Shown here: positions 7,959-16,350 of the stretch, in pieces
Numbering within the stretch: position 1 is the first letter of the stretch
Layout of the letters: the number at the start of each line of letters is the position of its first letter
Source: CAWJPW01 sp963844845
GTDB lineage: Bacteria; Acidobacteriota; Thermoanaerobaculia; Thermoanaerobaculales; Sulfomarinibacteraceae
Length of the DNA stretch: 64,000 nt
Direction: 5' to 3'
Assembly (NCBI GenBank): GCA_963844845.1
Contig: CAWJPW010000010.1
Span: forward strand, 348,278-412,277
Translations under genes and position numbers: made by a program
Notes under the pieces: model-generated
Seen by the model: only the letters and a program-made list of their open reading frames with translations
What the model was told of the DNA's origin: nothing
Databases searched by the model: none

Positions 7959-8969
7959 ATGGAGCCGGACCGTCTTGGACTCTACCGCTTGATGCTCACC
8001 AGCCGCCTCCTCGAGGAGGCGCTGGCCGAGCTGTGGCGGGCCGGCCTGATCTCCGGCGAGATGCACCTGGGCATCGGCGAGGAGGGGATCGTCGCCGGCG
8101 TCGTGGACCACCTGGACGACGGCGATGCCATCGCCGCCGACCATCGCTCCACCCCGCCACTGGTCATGCGCGGCGTCGACATGGCCGCCCTGGCGGCAGA
8201 GTGCATGGGCCGCGAAGCCGGCCTCGGCCGCGGTCTCGGCGGCCACATGCACCTGATGTCTCGCGACCACCTTGCCGCCGCCTCAGGCATCGTCGGCGCC
8301 TCCGGCCCGCTGGCCTGCGGCTTCGCCCTCGCCCACCAGCGGCTGAAGCGCGACCGGGTGGCGATCGCCTTCTTCGGCGAGGGCGCCATGAACCAGGGAA
8401 TGCTGCTCGAGTCCCTCAACCTCGCAGCCTGCTGGCGGCTACCGGTGCTCTTCGTGTGCAAGGACAACGGCATGGCGATCACCACGCCGTCTGCGCGCGT
8501 CACCGCCGGAAGCCTGCCCGACCGGGCGCGGGCCCTGGGCGTCCCCGCCCACGAGGTGGACGGCGCCGACGTCGAGGCCGTGTGGCGGGTGGCCGGGGAG
8601 GCCATCGCCCTCGCCCGCCGCGGCCGCGGCCCCAGCTACGTGCAGGCCTCCTGCGTACGCCCTGAGGGCCACTTCCTGGGCGACCCGCTGCTCCGCCTGG
8701 TTCGCCACCCGGCCGCCGAGCTCGGCCAACGGGCCGGCCCCCTGCTCAAGGCGGTGACCCGGCGCACGGGCGGTGGTCTCGGCCAACGCGCCTCCAGCCT
8801 GGGGACCATCACCGGCATGGTGGCCAGGGCAGCCGGCATGCGTGGCCGCGATCCACTCCGGCGCCTGCGTGGCCGCCTCGCCGCCTCGCGCGACGATCTC
8901 GCCCGCCTCGAGGACGAGGTCGGCGCCACCGTGGCAACCGCCGTGACCCGGGCGAGGGAGGCGCCATGA
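7959..8969 (+). CDS. thiamine-diphosphate-dependent dehydrogenase E1 component, alpha subunit
   Basis: The protein has 336 residues and is of the PdhA/AcoA type. It shows the E1-alpha fold from MLTSRLLEEAL through AGLISGEMHLGIGEE, GRGLGGHMHL and the TPP motif GEGAMNQG...NLAACW...CKDNGMAI. It decarboxylates a 2-oxoacid together with the beta subunit; pyruvate, acetoin and branched-chain acids cannot be told apart from sequence alone. After EGHFLGDPL there is an extra region of roughly 50 residues (about 250-300) before the usual C-terminal helices. ATG at 7959 has GGGGAG upstream; a GTG 12 bases earlier is the alternative. The next gene overlaps by 4 bases. Confidence 0.85.
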   Translation: MEPDRLGLYRLMLTSRLLEEALAELWRAGLISGEMHLGIGEEGIVAGVVDHLDDGDAIAADHRSTPPLVMRGVDMAALAAECMGREAGLGRGLGGHMHLMSRDHLAAASGIVGASGPLACGFALAHQRLKRDRVAIAFFGEGAMNQGMLLESLNLAACWRLPVLFVCKDNGMAITTPSARVTAGSLPDRARALGVPAHEVDGADVEAVWRVAGEAIALARRGRGPSYVQASCVRPEGHFLGDPLLRLVRHPAAELGQRAGPLLKAVTRRTGGGLGQRASSLGTITGMVARAAGMRGRDPLRRLRGRLAASRDDLARLEDEVGATVATAVTRAREAP

Positions 8970-9979
8970 GACAGATGGGCTTCGCCGACGCCATCGACGA
9001 CGCCCTCGCCCAGGCCATGGCCGGCGACGACCGCGTCGTCGTCTTCGGCGAGGACGTCCCCGGCCTGCGCATGAACCTCTACGCCCGCTTCGGCGAGGGC
9101 CGTGTCCGTCCGGCCCCGATCAGCGAGTCGGCCTTCCTGGGCGCGGCGGTGGGAGCCGCGATGGCCGGCCTGCGACCCGTCGTCGAGATCATGCTGGTGG
9201 ACTTCGTCGCCGTCGCCGCCGATGCCCTGGTCAACCATGCGGCCAAGGTCAGCACCTTCTCCGGAGGTCGCTGGCGGGCGCCGATGGTGGTGCGGGCCGC
9301 GTGCGGCGGTGGCTACGGCGACGGCGGTCAACACGAGCAGGCGCTGTGGGGCTGGCTCGCCCACATCCCCGGCCTCGCCGTGGTCGTCCCGTCGACCCCG
9401 GCGGACGCAGGCGCCTTGCTCCTCGGCGCCATCGACCACGACGGCCCGGTGATCTACCTGGAGCACAAGCTGCTCTCCGCCCCGTGGCGCGACTACCTGG
9501 GGAGCGGGGGGCGGTCCACCGTGTCCTACGACGTACCAGCTGCTGGCGCCGACGGCCCGGTACCCGACCGTTGGGAGCCCGCACCGCTCGGCGAAGCGGC
9601 AGCGCGCCGCGAAGGAAGCGACCTCACCCTCGTGAGCGTCGGCGTCGGCGTCCACCGGGCGCAGGCTGCGGCTGAGCGGCTCGCCGGCCAGGGGGTCGAC
9701 TGCACGGTCCTCGACCTGCGCACCGTACAGCCTCTCGACCGGGCGAGCTTCTCCGCCGCCGCCGAGCGCACCGGGCGTGTCGTGGCCGTGGACGAGGACT
9801 ACCGCGACTTCGGCCTCTCCGGAGAGCTCGCCGCCACCCTCCTGGAAGCGGGCCTCGCCGCCCGGTTCACACGGGTCGCAGTGGAGGATACGATCCCCTA
9901 CGACCGCCGACGTGAGGACCTCGCCCTGCCCAGCGTTGCCCGCATCGTGGACGCGGCGAAGCGGCTCATGGACGACTGA
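8966..9979 (+). CDS. thiamine-diphosphate-dependent dehydrogenase E1 component, beta subunit
   Basis: The protein has 337 residues and is of the PdhB/AcoB type, translationally coupled to the alpha subunit (ATGA overlap). It carries GEDVPGLR, the VEIMLVDF and NHAAKVS segments of the interface, the GGGYGDGGQHEQ loop, and a transketolase C-domain (VDCTVLDLRTVQPLDR, VVAVDEDYRDFG). Together the two genes form a complete heterotetrameric E1. No lipoyl acyltransferase (E2) or dihydrolipoamide dehydrogenase (E3) lies nearby, so partners must be encoded elsewhere. Confidence 0.88.
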   Translation: MRQMGFADAIDDALAQAMAGDDRVVVFGEDVPGLRMNLYARFGEGRVRPAPISESAFLGAAVGAAMAGLRPVVEIMLVDFVAVAADALVNHAAKVSTFSGGRWRAPMVVRAACGGGYGDGGQHEQALWGWLAHIPGLAVVVPSTPADAGALLLGAIDHDGPVIYLEHKLLSAPWRDYLGSGGRSTVSYDVPAAGADGPVPDRWEPAPLGEAAARREGSDLTLVSVGVGVHRAQAAAERLAGQGVDCTVLDLRTVQPLDRASFSAAAERTGRVVAVDEDYRDFGLSGELAATLLEAGLAARFTRVAVEDTIPYDRRREDLALPSVARIVDAAKRLMDD

Positions 9980-10337
9980 GCCGACATCCGTTCAGAAAGT
10001 ATCGCGGCCCCTCTTGACACCCGGCTACTCAAGCGTATTTTCTTGTTACGTGGAGACAGGAGAGCTCACCGAGCAGCCGCCCAGTCGGCTTCCTGGCGTG
10101 CACGAGCACGCCACGGTATGGCTTTACCTATCGCTTGACGTGACTGCGTCGTCTCCCGCCGCCCTCCGGTCCGCCGCGTGCCCTACGCGGCTCCCTCTAC
10201 CGGGGCATACCGCCTAGCGGAAAACCACGATGCACCCGCAGCCCGCAAGGGCCCGCCGCGCGGCTCACGCCGCAGTCGGGACCGTGCTTCACAAGAGCAC
10301 CGCCGTGCGAACGCTTCGCACTCTGTGGAGGTACCAC
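9980..10337 (+). promoter_or_regulatory. intergenic region with a sigma70-like promoter for the aminomutase cluster
   Basis: This 358-base gap has no gene I can support. TTGACA at 10014-10019 and TATTTT at 10036-10041, 16 bases apart, sit in the only AT-richer part and make a good sigma70-type promoter pointing at the aminomutase gene, leaving a leader of about 290 bases. The leader has no riboswitch I recognise. Confidence 0.5.
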
Positions 10338-11504
10338 ATGCCTTCTGTCCAGGAAGCCGACATCTCGCTGATTGCCGACGTCACGGCCCGCCGCGAGGCC
10401 GTGTGCCGGGTCTTCGGCGAGACGTACAACCCCGATTCGTGGGCGGACTGGCGTTGGCAGATGCGCCACCGCCTGATCAAGCCCGAGCACTTCGAGCGCC
10501 TCCTTCACCTCAGCCGCGAGGAGCGGGTGGGCTTGGAGGTGGCGCAGGAGAAGTTCTCGGTGGCGGTGACGCCGCACTTCGCGTCGCTCATGGACCCTGA
10601 CGACGCGAGCTGTCCGATCCGCCTGCAGGTCGTGCCGCGCGCAGCGGAGATCGCGGTGACCCGCGGCGACATGGAGGACCCGTGCGGCGAGGACCACGAC
10701 AGTGTCGTCGACGGGCTGGTCCACCGCTATCCCGACCGCGTCCTCCTCCTCGCCCTCGACACCTGCGCGGCCTACTGCCGCTACTGCACCCGTTCCCGTC
10801 TCGTCGGCCAGGGCGAGCTCGACCCCCTCAACCGCCGCTTCGACGCCATCATCGCCTACCTCGAGGAGCACACCGAGGTGCGCGACGTGCTCCTGTCCGG
10901 GGGCGACCCGCTGCTCATGTCGGAGGACCGCCTCGACGCGCTCCTCGAACGCATCCGGGCGATCCCGCACATCCAGTTCGTGCGCATCGGCAGCCGCGTA
11001 CCTAGCTTCCTGCCGCAGCGCATCACTCCCGAGCTGGTGACCGTGCTCCGCCGCCACCGGGTGTGGCTGTCGCTTCACTTCAGCCACGCCAGGGAGCTCA
11101 CTCCGGAGGTGGCTGCGGCGTGCGACCTGCTGGCCGACGGCGGCATCCCGCTGGGCAGCCAGACGGTCCTGCTCAAGGGCGTGAACGACAGCGTCGAGGC
11201 GCTCCGCGACCTCTTCCACGGGCTCCTCATGATCCGGGTGCGGCCCTACTACCTCTACCAGGCCGACCCGGTGGTGGGCACCGGGCACCTCCGCACCTCG
11301 GTGGCCAAGGGCATCGAGCTGATCTCCAAGCTACGCGGGCACACCACCGGCTACGCGGTGCCCACCTACGTGGTCGACGCCCCCGGCGGCGGCGGCAAGA
11401 TCCCGGTCCAGGCCGACACTGTGTTGGATTACGACAACGGGGTGGCGACGCTGCGCAACTGGGAGGGCCGGACCTTCTCCTACGTCGACCCGGAAGGGAG
11501 CTGA
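10338..11504 (+). CDS. KamA-family radical SAM aminomutase (lysine 2,3-aminomutase-like)
   Basis: The protein has 388 residues. It has the radical-SAM cluster motif CAAYCRYC (first Cys about residue 142), the SAM/PLP-site motif LLSGGDP and the PLP-lysine motif VVDAPGGGGKIP (Lys about 352). Two Asp residues known from clostridial lysine 2,3-aminomutase to hold the substrate side-chain amine appear conserved here, in LYQADPVVGTGHLRT and VVDAPGG. This favours lysine over glutamate as substrate and beta-lysine as product (family knowledge plus inference). ATG at 10338 has TGGAGGT. It is the first gene of a four-gene cluster, with only 3 bases to the next gene. Confidence 0.85.
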   Translation: MPSVQEADISLIADVTARREAVCRVFGETYNPDSWADWRWQMRHRLIKPEHFERLLHLSREERVGLEVAQEKFSVAVTPHFASLMDPDDASCPIRLQVVPRAAEIAVTRGDMEDPCGEDHDSVVDGLVHRYPDRVLLLALDTCAAYCRYCTRSRLVGQGELDPLNRRFDAIIAYLEEHTEVRDVLLSGGDPLLMSEDRLDALLERIRAIPHIQFVRIGSRVPSFLPQRITPELVTVLRRHRVWLSLHFSHARELTPEVAAACDLLADGGIPLGSQTVLLKGVNDSVEALRDLFHGLLMIRVRPYYLYQADPVVGTGHLRTSVAKGIELISKLRGHTTGYAVPTYVVDAPGGGGKIPVQADTVLDYDNGVATLRNWEGRTFSYVDPEGS

Positions 11505-11507
11505 ACC

Positions 11508-12491
11508 ATGTGCCGGGTGGGCCTGACCTACGACCTCAAGAGCGATTACCTGACACTCGGCTACACCCCCCACGACGTCATGGAGTTCGACGACGAGGGG
11601 ACGGTGACGGGACTGGAAGCGGCCCTCGCCGCCAACGGCTGCACGCCCGAACGCGTGGGCCGCGCTCAGGAGCTGGCTCGCCGCCTGGCGGCTGGCGAGC
11701 GCTGGGATCTCGTCTTCAACATCGCCGAGGGCCTCGGCGGCCGTTGCCGCGAGGCCCAGGTACCTTCGCTGTGCGAGCTCTATCAGCAGCCCTACACCTT
11801 CTCGGACCCCCTCACCTGCTCGGTCACCCTGGACAAGGCGGTGGCCAAGCGATTGGTGCGTGACGCCGGCATCCCCACCCCCGCCTTCGCGGTGGTCGAG
11901 ACGCCCGCGGACGCCGAAGCCGTCGACCTGCCCTTCCCGGTCTTCGTGAAGCCGCTGGCCGAGGGCAGCTCCAAGGGGGTCACCGGACGCTCCCTGGTGG
12001 AGGAGCCCTCGGAGCTCCCCGCTCGCTGCCGCGAGCTCCTGGAGAGCGCCGGACAGCCGCTCCTGGTGGAGACCTTCTTGCCGGGCCGCGAGGTCACGGT
12101 GGGCGTCATCGGCAACGGTGCCGTCGCGCGGGTGGTGGGCGTCATGGAGGTGCACTTCACCACGCACTCCCAGGACGCGGCCTACACCGCCCTCAACAAG
12201 GACAAGTACCTCGACTGCATACGCTACGAGCTCCTCAACGGCGACCGCTTCGGTCAGGACGCCGCGCGCCTCGGCCTCGCGGCGTACCGCGTTCTCGGCT
12301 GCCGCGACGCCGGCCGCATCGACCTGCGCGCCGACGCCGACGGCCGCCTCAGCTTCCTCGAGGCCAACCCGCTCCCCGGCCTCCACGAGGTCCGCTCCGA
12401 CCTGCCGATCCTGGCACGCCTGGCGGGGATCCCGTATCGTCGGCTCATGGGTGACATCCTCACCGCGGCCCTGGCCCGCTACGCACCGTGA
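11508..12491 (+). CDS. ATP-grasp ligase, D-alanine-D-alanine ligase-like (first of a pair)
   Basis: The protein has 327 residues and resembles Ddl enzymes: FNIAEGLGGRCREAQVPSLC in the N-terminal region, the ATP-grasp segment PFPVFVKPLAEGSSKGV, and the metal-binding C-terminus RIDLRADADGRLSFLEANPLPGL broken into motifs RIDLRAD and FLEANPLPGL. It should join a carboxylate to an amine through an acylphosphate. It lies directly between the aminomutase and a second ATP-grasp gene, overlapping the latter by 4 bases. No cell-wall genes are near, so a dedicated peptide-bond-forming role in a small-molecule pathway is more likely than cell-wall Ddl. Confidence 0.82.
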   Translation: MCRVGLTYDLKSDYLTLGYTPHDVMEFDDEGTVTGLEAALAANGCTPERVGRAQELARRLAAGERWDLVFNIAEGLGGRCREAQVPSLCELYQQPYTFSDPLTCSVTLDKAVAKRLVRDAGIPTPAFAVVETPADAEAVDLPFPVFVKPLAEGSSKGVTGRSLVEEPSELPARCRELLESAGQPLLVETFLPGREVTVGVIGNGAVARVVGVMEVHFTTHSQDAAYTALNKDKYLDCIRYELLNGDRFGQDAARLGLAAYRVLGCRDAGRIDLRADADGRLSFLEANPLPGLHEVRSDLPILARLAGIPYRRLMGDILTAALARYAP

Positions 12492-13492
12492 GGGAGCGCG
12501 TCGTCGTTCTGCACAACGCGGTGGCGGAGGGGGCCGACCCCTCCACTGCCGATGTCCTCGACGAGACGGACTTCGTCATCGGCGCCCTCGCCAAGCTCGG
12601 TGTGGCGGCGGAGCGCGTGGCGGTGCCCGACGGCCGCGCCTGGGAGGTGCTCGACGGCCAGCGCGGGACGGTGGTCTTCAACCTGGTGGAGTCCGCCCCC
12701 GGCGCCCCCACCCAGCAGGCCGCCGCCGCCGGCGTGCTCGAGCTCCTCGGCCTGCCCTTCACCGGCTCGGCCGCCGCCGCCATCTGGCTCACCACCGACA
12801 AGCTCGCCACCCGTGCGCTCCTCGTCGACGCCGGTCTCGCCGTGGCGGCCGGTGGTCGGGTCGATTCCGCCGCCCCCGAGCCGCCCCGAGCCGCTCCGCC
12901 GCCATGGATCGTCAAGCCGGCCTGGGAGGATTCGTCGGTGGGACTGGAGGGCGATCCGGTGTGTCGGACTGTCGACCAGCTCCGCGCCAGGGTGCGCGCC
13001 CTGGCGGCCCGCTTCCCGCACCAGCCCCTGCTCGCCGAGCACTTCCTCCCCGGACGTGAGTTCAACCTCTCGCTGGTGGAGCGTGGCGGCCGGCCGGAGG
13101 TCCTGCCGGTGGCTGAGATCGAGTTCCGCGACCTCGGCGACGGCGCCCCGGCGCTGGTCAGCTTCGCCGCCAAGTGGGAGCCCGACTCGCCGGAGTACCG
13201 CCAGACGGTGCGCGTCTTCCCGGATGAGGACGAGGGGCTCCTCATGACCCGCCTCCGGGAGGTGGCGACCACGGCGTGGTACGCCACCGGCGTGGCGGGT
13301 TACGCGCGCGTGGACATCCGCCTCGACGAGAACGGCGCTCCGCGCGTCCTCGAGGTGAACGCCAACCCCTGCATCGCCGCCGACGGCGGCTTCGTGGCGG
13401 CCGCTGCGCAGGCCGGGCTCGACCCGGCACGCCTGGTGAGCCACATCCTCGCGGCCGCCCGGCGCCACGGCACCGCGCCCTCCGCCGCCTGA
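12488..13492 (+). CDS. ATP-grasp ligase, D-alanine-D-alanine ligase-like (second of a pair)
   Basis: The protein has 334 residues starting at GTG in a GTGA overlap with the preceding ligase. It shows the same ATP-grasp order: FNLVESAPGAPTQQAAAAG near residue 60-80, the KPAWEDSSVGL lysine segment, EHFLPGREFN, and the C-terminal metal site RVDIRLDENGAPRVLEVNAN. It is clearly homologous to, but diverged from, its neighbour, so the pair arose by duplication and probably act in sequence on different substrates, or as a heteromer (inference). Confidence 0.82.
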   Translation: MRERVVVLHNAVAEGADPSTADVLDETDFVIGALAKLGVAAERVAVPDGRAWEVLDGQRGTVVFNLVESAPGAPTQQAAAAGVLELLGLPFTGSAAAAIWLTTDKLATRALLVDAGLAVAAGGRVDSAAPEPPRAAPPPWIVKPAWEDSSVGLEGDPVCRTVDQLRARVRALAARFPHQPLLAEHFLPGREFNLSLVERGGRPEVLPVAEIEFRDLGDGAPALVSFAAKWEPDSPEYRQTVRVFPDEDEGLLMTRLREVATTAWYATGVAGYARVDIRLDENGAPRVLEVNANPCIAADGGFVAAAAQAGLDPARLVSHILAAARRHGTAPSAA

Positions 13493-13501
13493 GAGGACAC
13501 C

Positions 13502-13990
13502 ATGGCCGACGAGATCTTCCTCCGCTCCACCCTGCACGCCGACGATCGCCCCGGCATCGCGACACTCCTCTCCGCCACCGGCTTCTTCAATCCCGAGGAG
13601 CTGGACGTGGCCATGGAGCTGGTGGACGACCGTCTCGCCAACGGCGAGGCCAGCCACTACCGGTTCCTGGTGGCTGCGGTGGGGAACGAGGTGGCCGGGT
13701 ACGCCTGCTGGGGACCCATCCCGGGGACCGCCGCCTCCGCCGACCTCTACTGGATCGCCGTGCACCCAGACCGCCAAGGCTCAGGCGTCGGCCGCTCGCT
13801 ACTCATGGCCGCCGAGCGCGGCATGCGGGCCGAGGGCCGCACGCGCTGCTACCTCGAGACCTCCTCACGCCAGCAGTACACACCCACCCGCACCTTCTAC
13901 CTCCGCTGCGGGTACCGGGTGGCGGCCGAGCTGGAGGACTACTACGGACCTGGCGACGGCAAGGTGGTCTTCCTCCGCGTCCTCGAGTGA
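13502..13990 (+). CDS. GNAT family N-acetyltransferase
   Basis: The protein has 162 residues with the GNAT core: LYWIAVHPDRQGSGVGRSLL carries the acetyl-CoA pyrophosphate loop (Q/RxxGxG/A), and RTFYLRCGYRVAAEL the C-terminal strand-helix. It lies 9 bases after the second ATP-grasp gene, in the same direction, so it probably acetylates an intermediate or product of this cluster. It is much shorter than the known beta-lysine N6-acetyltransferase AblB, so it should not be named ablB. Confidence 0.8.
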   Translation: MADEIFLRSTLHADDRPGIATLLSATGFFNPEELDVAMELVDDRLANGEASHYRFLVAAVGNEVAGYACWGPIPGTAASADLYWIAVHPDRQGSGVGRSLLMAAERGMRAEGRTRCYLETSSRQQYTPTRTFYLRCGYRVAAELEDYYGPGDGKVVFLRVLE

Positions 13991-14201
13991 GCGCAGGCGC
14001 CCAGCTGCCACGCACGACGTGACAGCCGACCCTCATCTCGACCGCTGGCCGATTTCTCGCCCGAGGCCCCGCGCGGCCGGCGGCCCGAGCAGCCCGGCGC
14101 GAAACCCCATCCCGACAGCGGAGCACGCGGTCCCGCCGGGAGCTCCGCTGGAGAGCCCCCCGACATCCCACGCTGCTCTTCATGACCATGAACGGATGAA
14201 G

Positions 14202-14230
14202 TTGACAGGCTCCCGCCGCGGCGGGAGAAT
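14202..14230 (+). promoter_or_regulatory. putative cstA promoter with embedded palindromic operator
   Basis: TTGACA (14202-14207) and GAGAAT (14225-14230) are 17 bases apart. The spacer contains the perfect 18-base palindrome CTCCCGCCGCGGCGGGAG (14210-14227), which overlaps the -10 box, the position expected for a repressor site. The rest of the 330-base gap (13991-14322) holds no gene. Confidence 0.45.
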
Positions 14231-14268
14231 CGAGGGAGCGATGCCTTTGTGAGACAAGTTGGAGAGTC

Positions 14269-14287
14269 GACCGGATCGAGTCCGGTC
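14269..14287 (+). promoter_or_regulatory. leader hairpin upstream of cstA
   Basis: GACCGGA and TCCGGTC pair over a 5-base loop in the predicted 5' leader, 36 bases before the ATG. It may stabilise the leader or bind a regulator. There is no T-run, so it is not a terminator. Confidence 0.3.
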
Positions 14288-14322
14288 CGTATTTATTGTC
14301 AACCCTATTGGGAGGAGGAGCC

Positions 14323-16029
14323 ATGAAGGCGATCTTTCTGGCGATCTTCGGCCTGGGCGCGTTCATCATCGGGTACCGCTTCTACGCCAAGTTCCTAGCC
14401 GAGAAGATCTACAAGCTCGACCCCAACTTCGTGACGCCGGCGCACGAGTTCCAGGACGGCGTCGACTTCGTGCCTACCAACAAGCACGTCCTGTGGGGCC
14501 ACCACTTCACCTCGGTGGCAGGCGCGGCGCCCATCGTCGGCCCCGCCATCGCAGTGTACTGGGGATGGCTCCCCGCCCTCCTCTGGGTGGTGTTCGGCAC
14601 CATCTTCTTCGCCGGGGCGCACGACTTCGGCACCCTCTGGATCTCGTCCCGTCACAAGGCGCGGTCGATGGGCTCGCTCACCGAGCAGGTGGTGAACAAG
14701 CGCTCCCGCACCCTCTTCATGATCGTGATCTTCCTCCTGCTGCTCATGGTGAACGCGGTCTTCGCCATCGTCATCGCCCGGCTCTTCACCAAGTTCCCCG
14801 GTGCGGTGGTGCCCATCTGGTTCGAGATCCCGGTGGCGATCCTGGTGGGCTGGATCATCTACCGCAAGGGCGGCAAGCTGCTGTGGCCATCCATCGGCGC
14901 GCTCATCGCGCTCTACGTCATGGTCTGGTACGGCAACAAGATGCCGATCGTGATCCCCGAGCACTTCCTGGGCCTGGGTCCCGCCGGCTTCTGGGTCGTG
15001 ATCCTCTTCCTGTACGCATGGGCGGCTTCGCGCCTGCCGGTGTGGCTGCTCCTGCAGCCGCGGGACTACATCAACTCACACCAGCTCATCGTCGGCCTCG
15101 GGATCCTCTACATCGGCCTCGCGGTGGGCAACCCAACCGTGATGGCCCCCGCCTACAACCAGGCGCCTGCCGGGGCGCCGCCGATCATTCCCATCCTCTT
15201 CATCACCATCGCCTGCGGCGCCATCTCGGGCTTCCACGGGCTGGTGTCCTCGGGGACCTCCTCCAAGCAGTTGGACAAGGAGACCGACGCGAAGTTCGTC
15301 GGCTACATGGGGGCAGTGGGTGAGGGCGCCCTGGCGCTGGGCTCCATCATCGTGGTCACCGCGGGCATCGCCGCCACCCGGGCCGACTGGCTCACGAACG
15401 TCTACAGTAGCTGGACGGCCGCCTCGGGGGGCGCCGCCGCCAACTTCGTCAACGGCGTCGCCCACATGGCTGAGAACCTCGGGGTTCCGGTGGGGGTGGG
15501 CCAGGTCTTCGCCGCGGTCATCGTGGTGAGCTTCGCCGCCACCACCATGGATACCGGCGTCCGCCTGCAGCGCTACATCGTCGCCGAGCTCGGCGAGCAG
15601 TATGACATCAAGATCCTCACCGAGCCGACGGTGTCCACCACCCTCGCCGTGGCCGCGTGTCTGCTCCTGGCGTTCGGCGCCCACGCTCCCGGCGGCGGCG
15701 TCGGCACCGGCGGTCTCGTGATCTGGCCGCTCTTCGGCACCACCAACCAGCTGCTCGCCGCCCTCTCGCTCATCGTCGTCGCGGTGTACCTCAGGCGGCT
15801 CGGCCGCAGCATCGTCCCCGTCATGATCCCCATGGTCTTCCTGCTCGTGATGACGATCTGGGCGATGCTCTCAAGCCTCGGTCGGTGGCTGTTCGGAGCC
15901 ACGCCGAACTACCTCATGGGTATCATGGGCGCGATCGTTCTGTTCTCCGCCATCTGGATGGCGCTTGAGGCGTATGTGGCACTGCGCAAGCCGCCACTGC
16001 CGATCGTCGAGGAGGCCACCGATAAGTGA
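14323..16029 (+). CDS. cstA: carbon starvation protein CstA family transporter
   Basis: The protein has 568 residues and many membrane helices and belongs to the CstA family of peptide or pyruvate transporters. Recognisable stretches are the N-terminal FIIGYRFYAKFLAEKIY, FTSVAGAAPIVGPAIAVYWG, a SGFHGLVSSGTSSKQL loop and LFGTTNQLLAALSL. ATG at 14323 has GGAGGAGGAG. It overlaps the following small gene by 4 bases, forming an operon with that gene and an ArsA-type ATPase. The substrate cannot be fixed from sequence. Confidence 0.92.
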   Translation: MKAIFLAIFGLGAFIIGYRFYAKFLAEKIYKLDPNFVTPAHEFQDGVDFVPTNKHVLWGHHFTSVAGAAPIVGPAIAVYWGWLPALLWVVFGTIFFAGAHDFGTLWISSRHKARSMGSLTEQVVNKRSRTLFMIVIFLLLLMVNAVFAIVIARLFTKFPGAVVPIWFEIPVAILVGWIIYRKGGKLLWPSIGALIALYVMVWYGNKMPIVIPEHFLGLGPAGFWVVILFLYAWAASRLPVWLLLQPRDYINSHQLIVGLGILYIGLAVGNPTVMAPAYNQAPAGAPPIIPILFITIACGAISGFHGLVSSGTSSKQLDKETDAKFVGYMGAVGEGALALGSIIVVTAGIAATRADWLTNVYSSWTAASGGAAANFVNGVAHMAENLGVPVGVGQVFAAVIVVSFAATTMDTGVRLQRYIVAELGEQYDIKILTEPTVSTTLAVAACLLLAFGAHAPGGGVGTGGLVIWPLFGTTNQLLAALSLIVVAVYLRRLGRSIVPVMIPMVFLLVMTIWAMLSSLGRWLFGATPNYLMGIMGAIVLFSAIWMALEAYVALRKPPLPIVEEATDK

Positions 16030-16298
16030 GCTCGCTCTGGCAACGACTGCGGGAAGGCTGGCGGCGCTTCAACGAGCTGTACGACCAGCTCTTCTTCTCG
16101 CGCTACCGGGCGGTGGCGGGCCGCCGTCACCGCGACGAGGAGGACCTCTTTCTCCTGCTGTGCTTCTCGGACATGATGGGCATACCCAACCCGGTGAACT
16201 ACTACACCCTGGAGCTGCTGCCCGCCATGCTCGAGCGCTTCCACAAGTGGCACCAGCGCCAGGGGATGGAGAAGTCGCCCCTCGATGGGTTCAGATGA
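16026..16298 (+). CDS. small CstA-associated protein; C-terminal Cys-Cys position read as TGA-TGC-stop
   Basis: The protein is 90 residues to the first stop, amphipathic and Arg-rich at the start (LREGWRRFNELYDQLFFSRYR) with DLFLLLCFSDMMGIPNPVNYYT in the middle. It matches, from memory, the small family NCBI calls cory-CC-star, found beside cstA and ArsA-like ATPases and ending in Cys-Cys-stop. Here the frame ends TGA TGC TGA (16296-16304). The first Cys codon is therefore replaced by TGA, which may be a premature stop, a sequencing error or a selenocysteine codon (see finding). Start overlaps cstA in ATGA-type coupling (the first codon is GTG). Confidence 0.75.
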   Translation: MSSLWQRLREGWRRFNELYDQLFFSRYRAVAGRRHRDEEDLFLLLCFSDMMGIPNPVNYYTLELLPAMLERFHKWHQRQGMEKSPLDGFR

Positions 16299-16308
16299 TG
16301 CTGACGAC

Positions 16309-16329
16309 CGGGGCCCCGGTGGGGCCCCG
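16309..16329 (+). promoter_or_regulatory. 9 bp hairpin downstream of an in-frame TGA (possible bacterial SECIS)
   Basis: CGGGGCCCC (16309-16317) and GGGGCCCCG (16321-16329) pair around the loop GGT. The loop begins 20 bases after the TGA. Stem length, loop size, distance and a G at the start of the loop are all compatible with published bacterial SECIS rules. It could also simply be an intercistronic hairpin. Confidence 0.35.
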
Positions 16330-16350
16330 CGTTGCCTCCCCGGGGCTCCG

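Noticed and set aside
9980..10337. tRNA or small RNA in the gap before the aminomutase cluster
   Set aside because: No cloverleaf or conserved box is visible; only a promoter-like pair.
11508..13492. Cell-wall D-Ala-D-Ala ligases
   Set aside because: Two diverged copies, coupled to an aminomutase and GNAT and without mur or alr genes, are unlikely to be the housekeeping Ddl.
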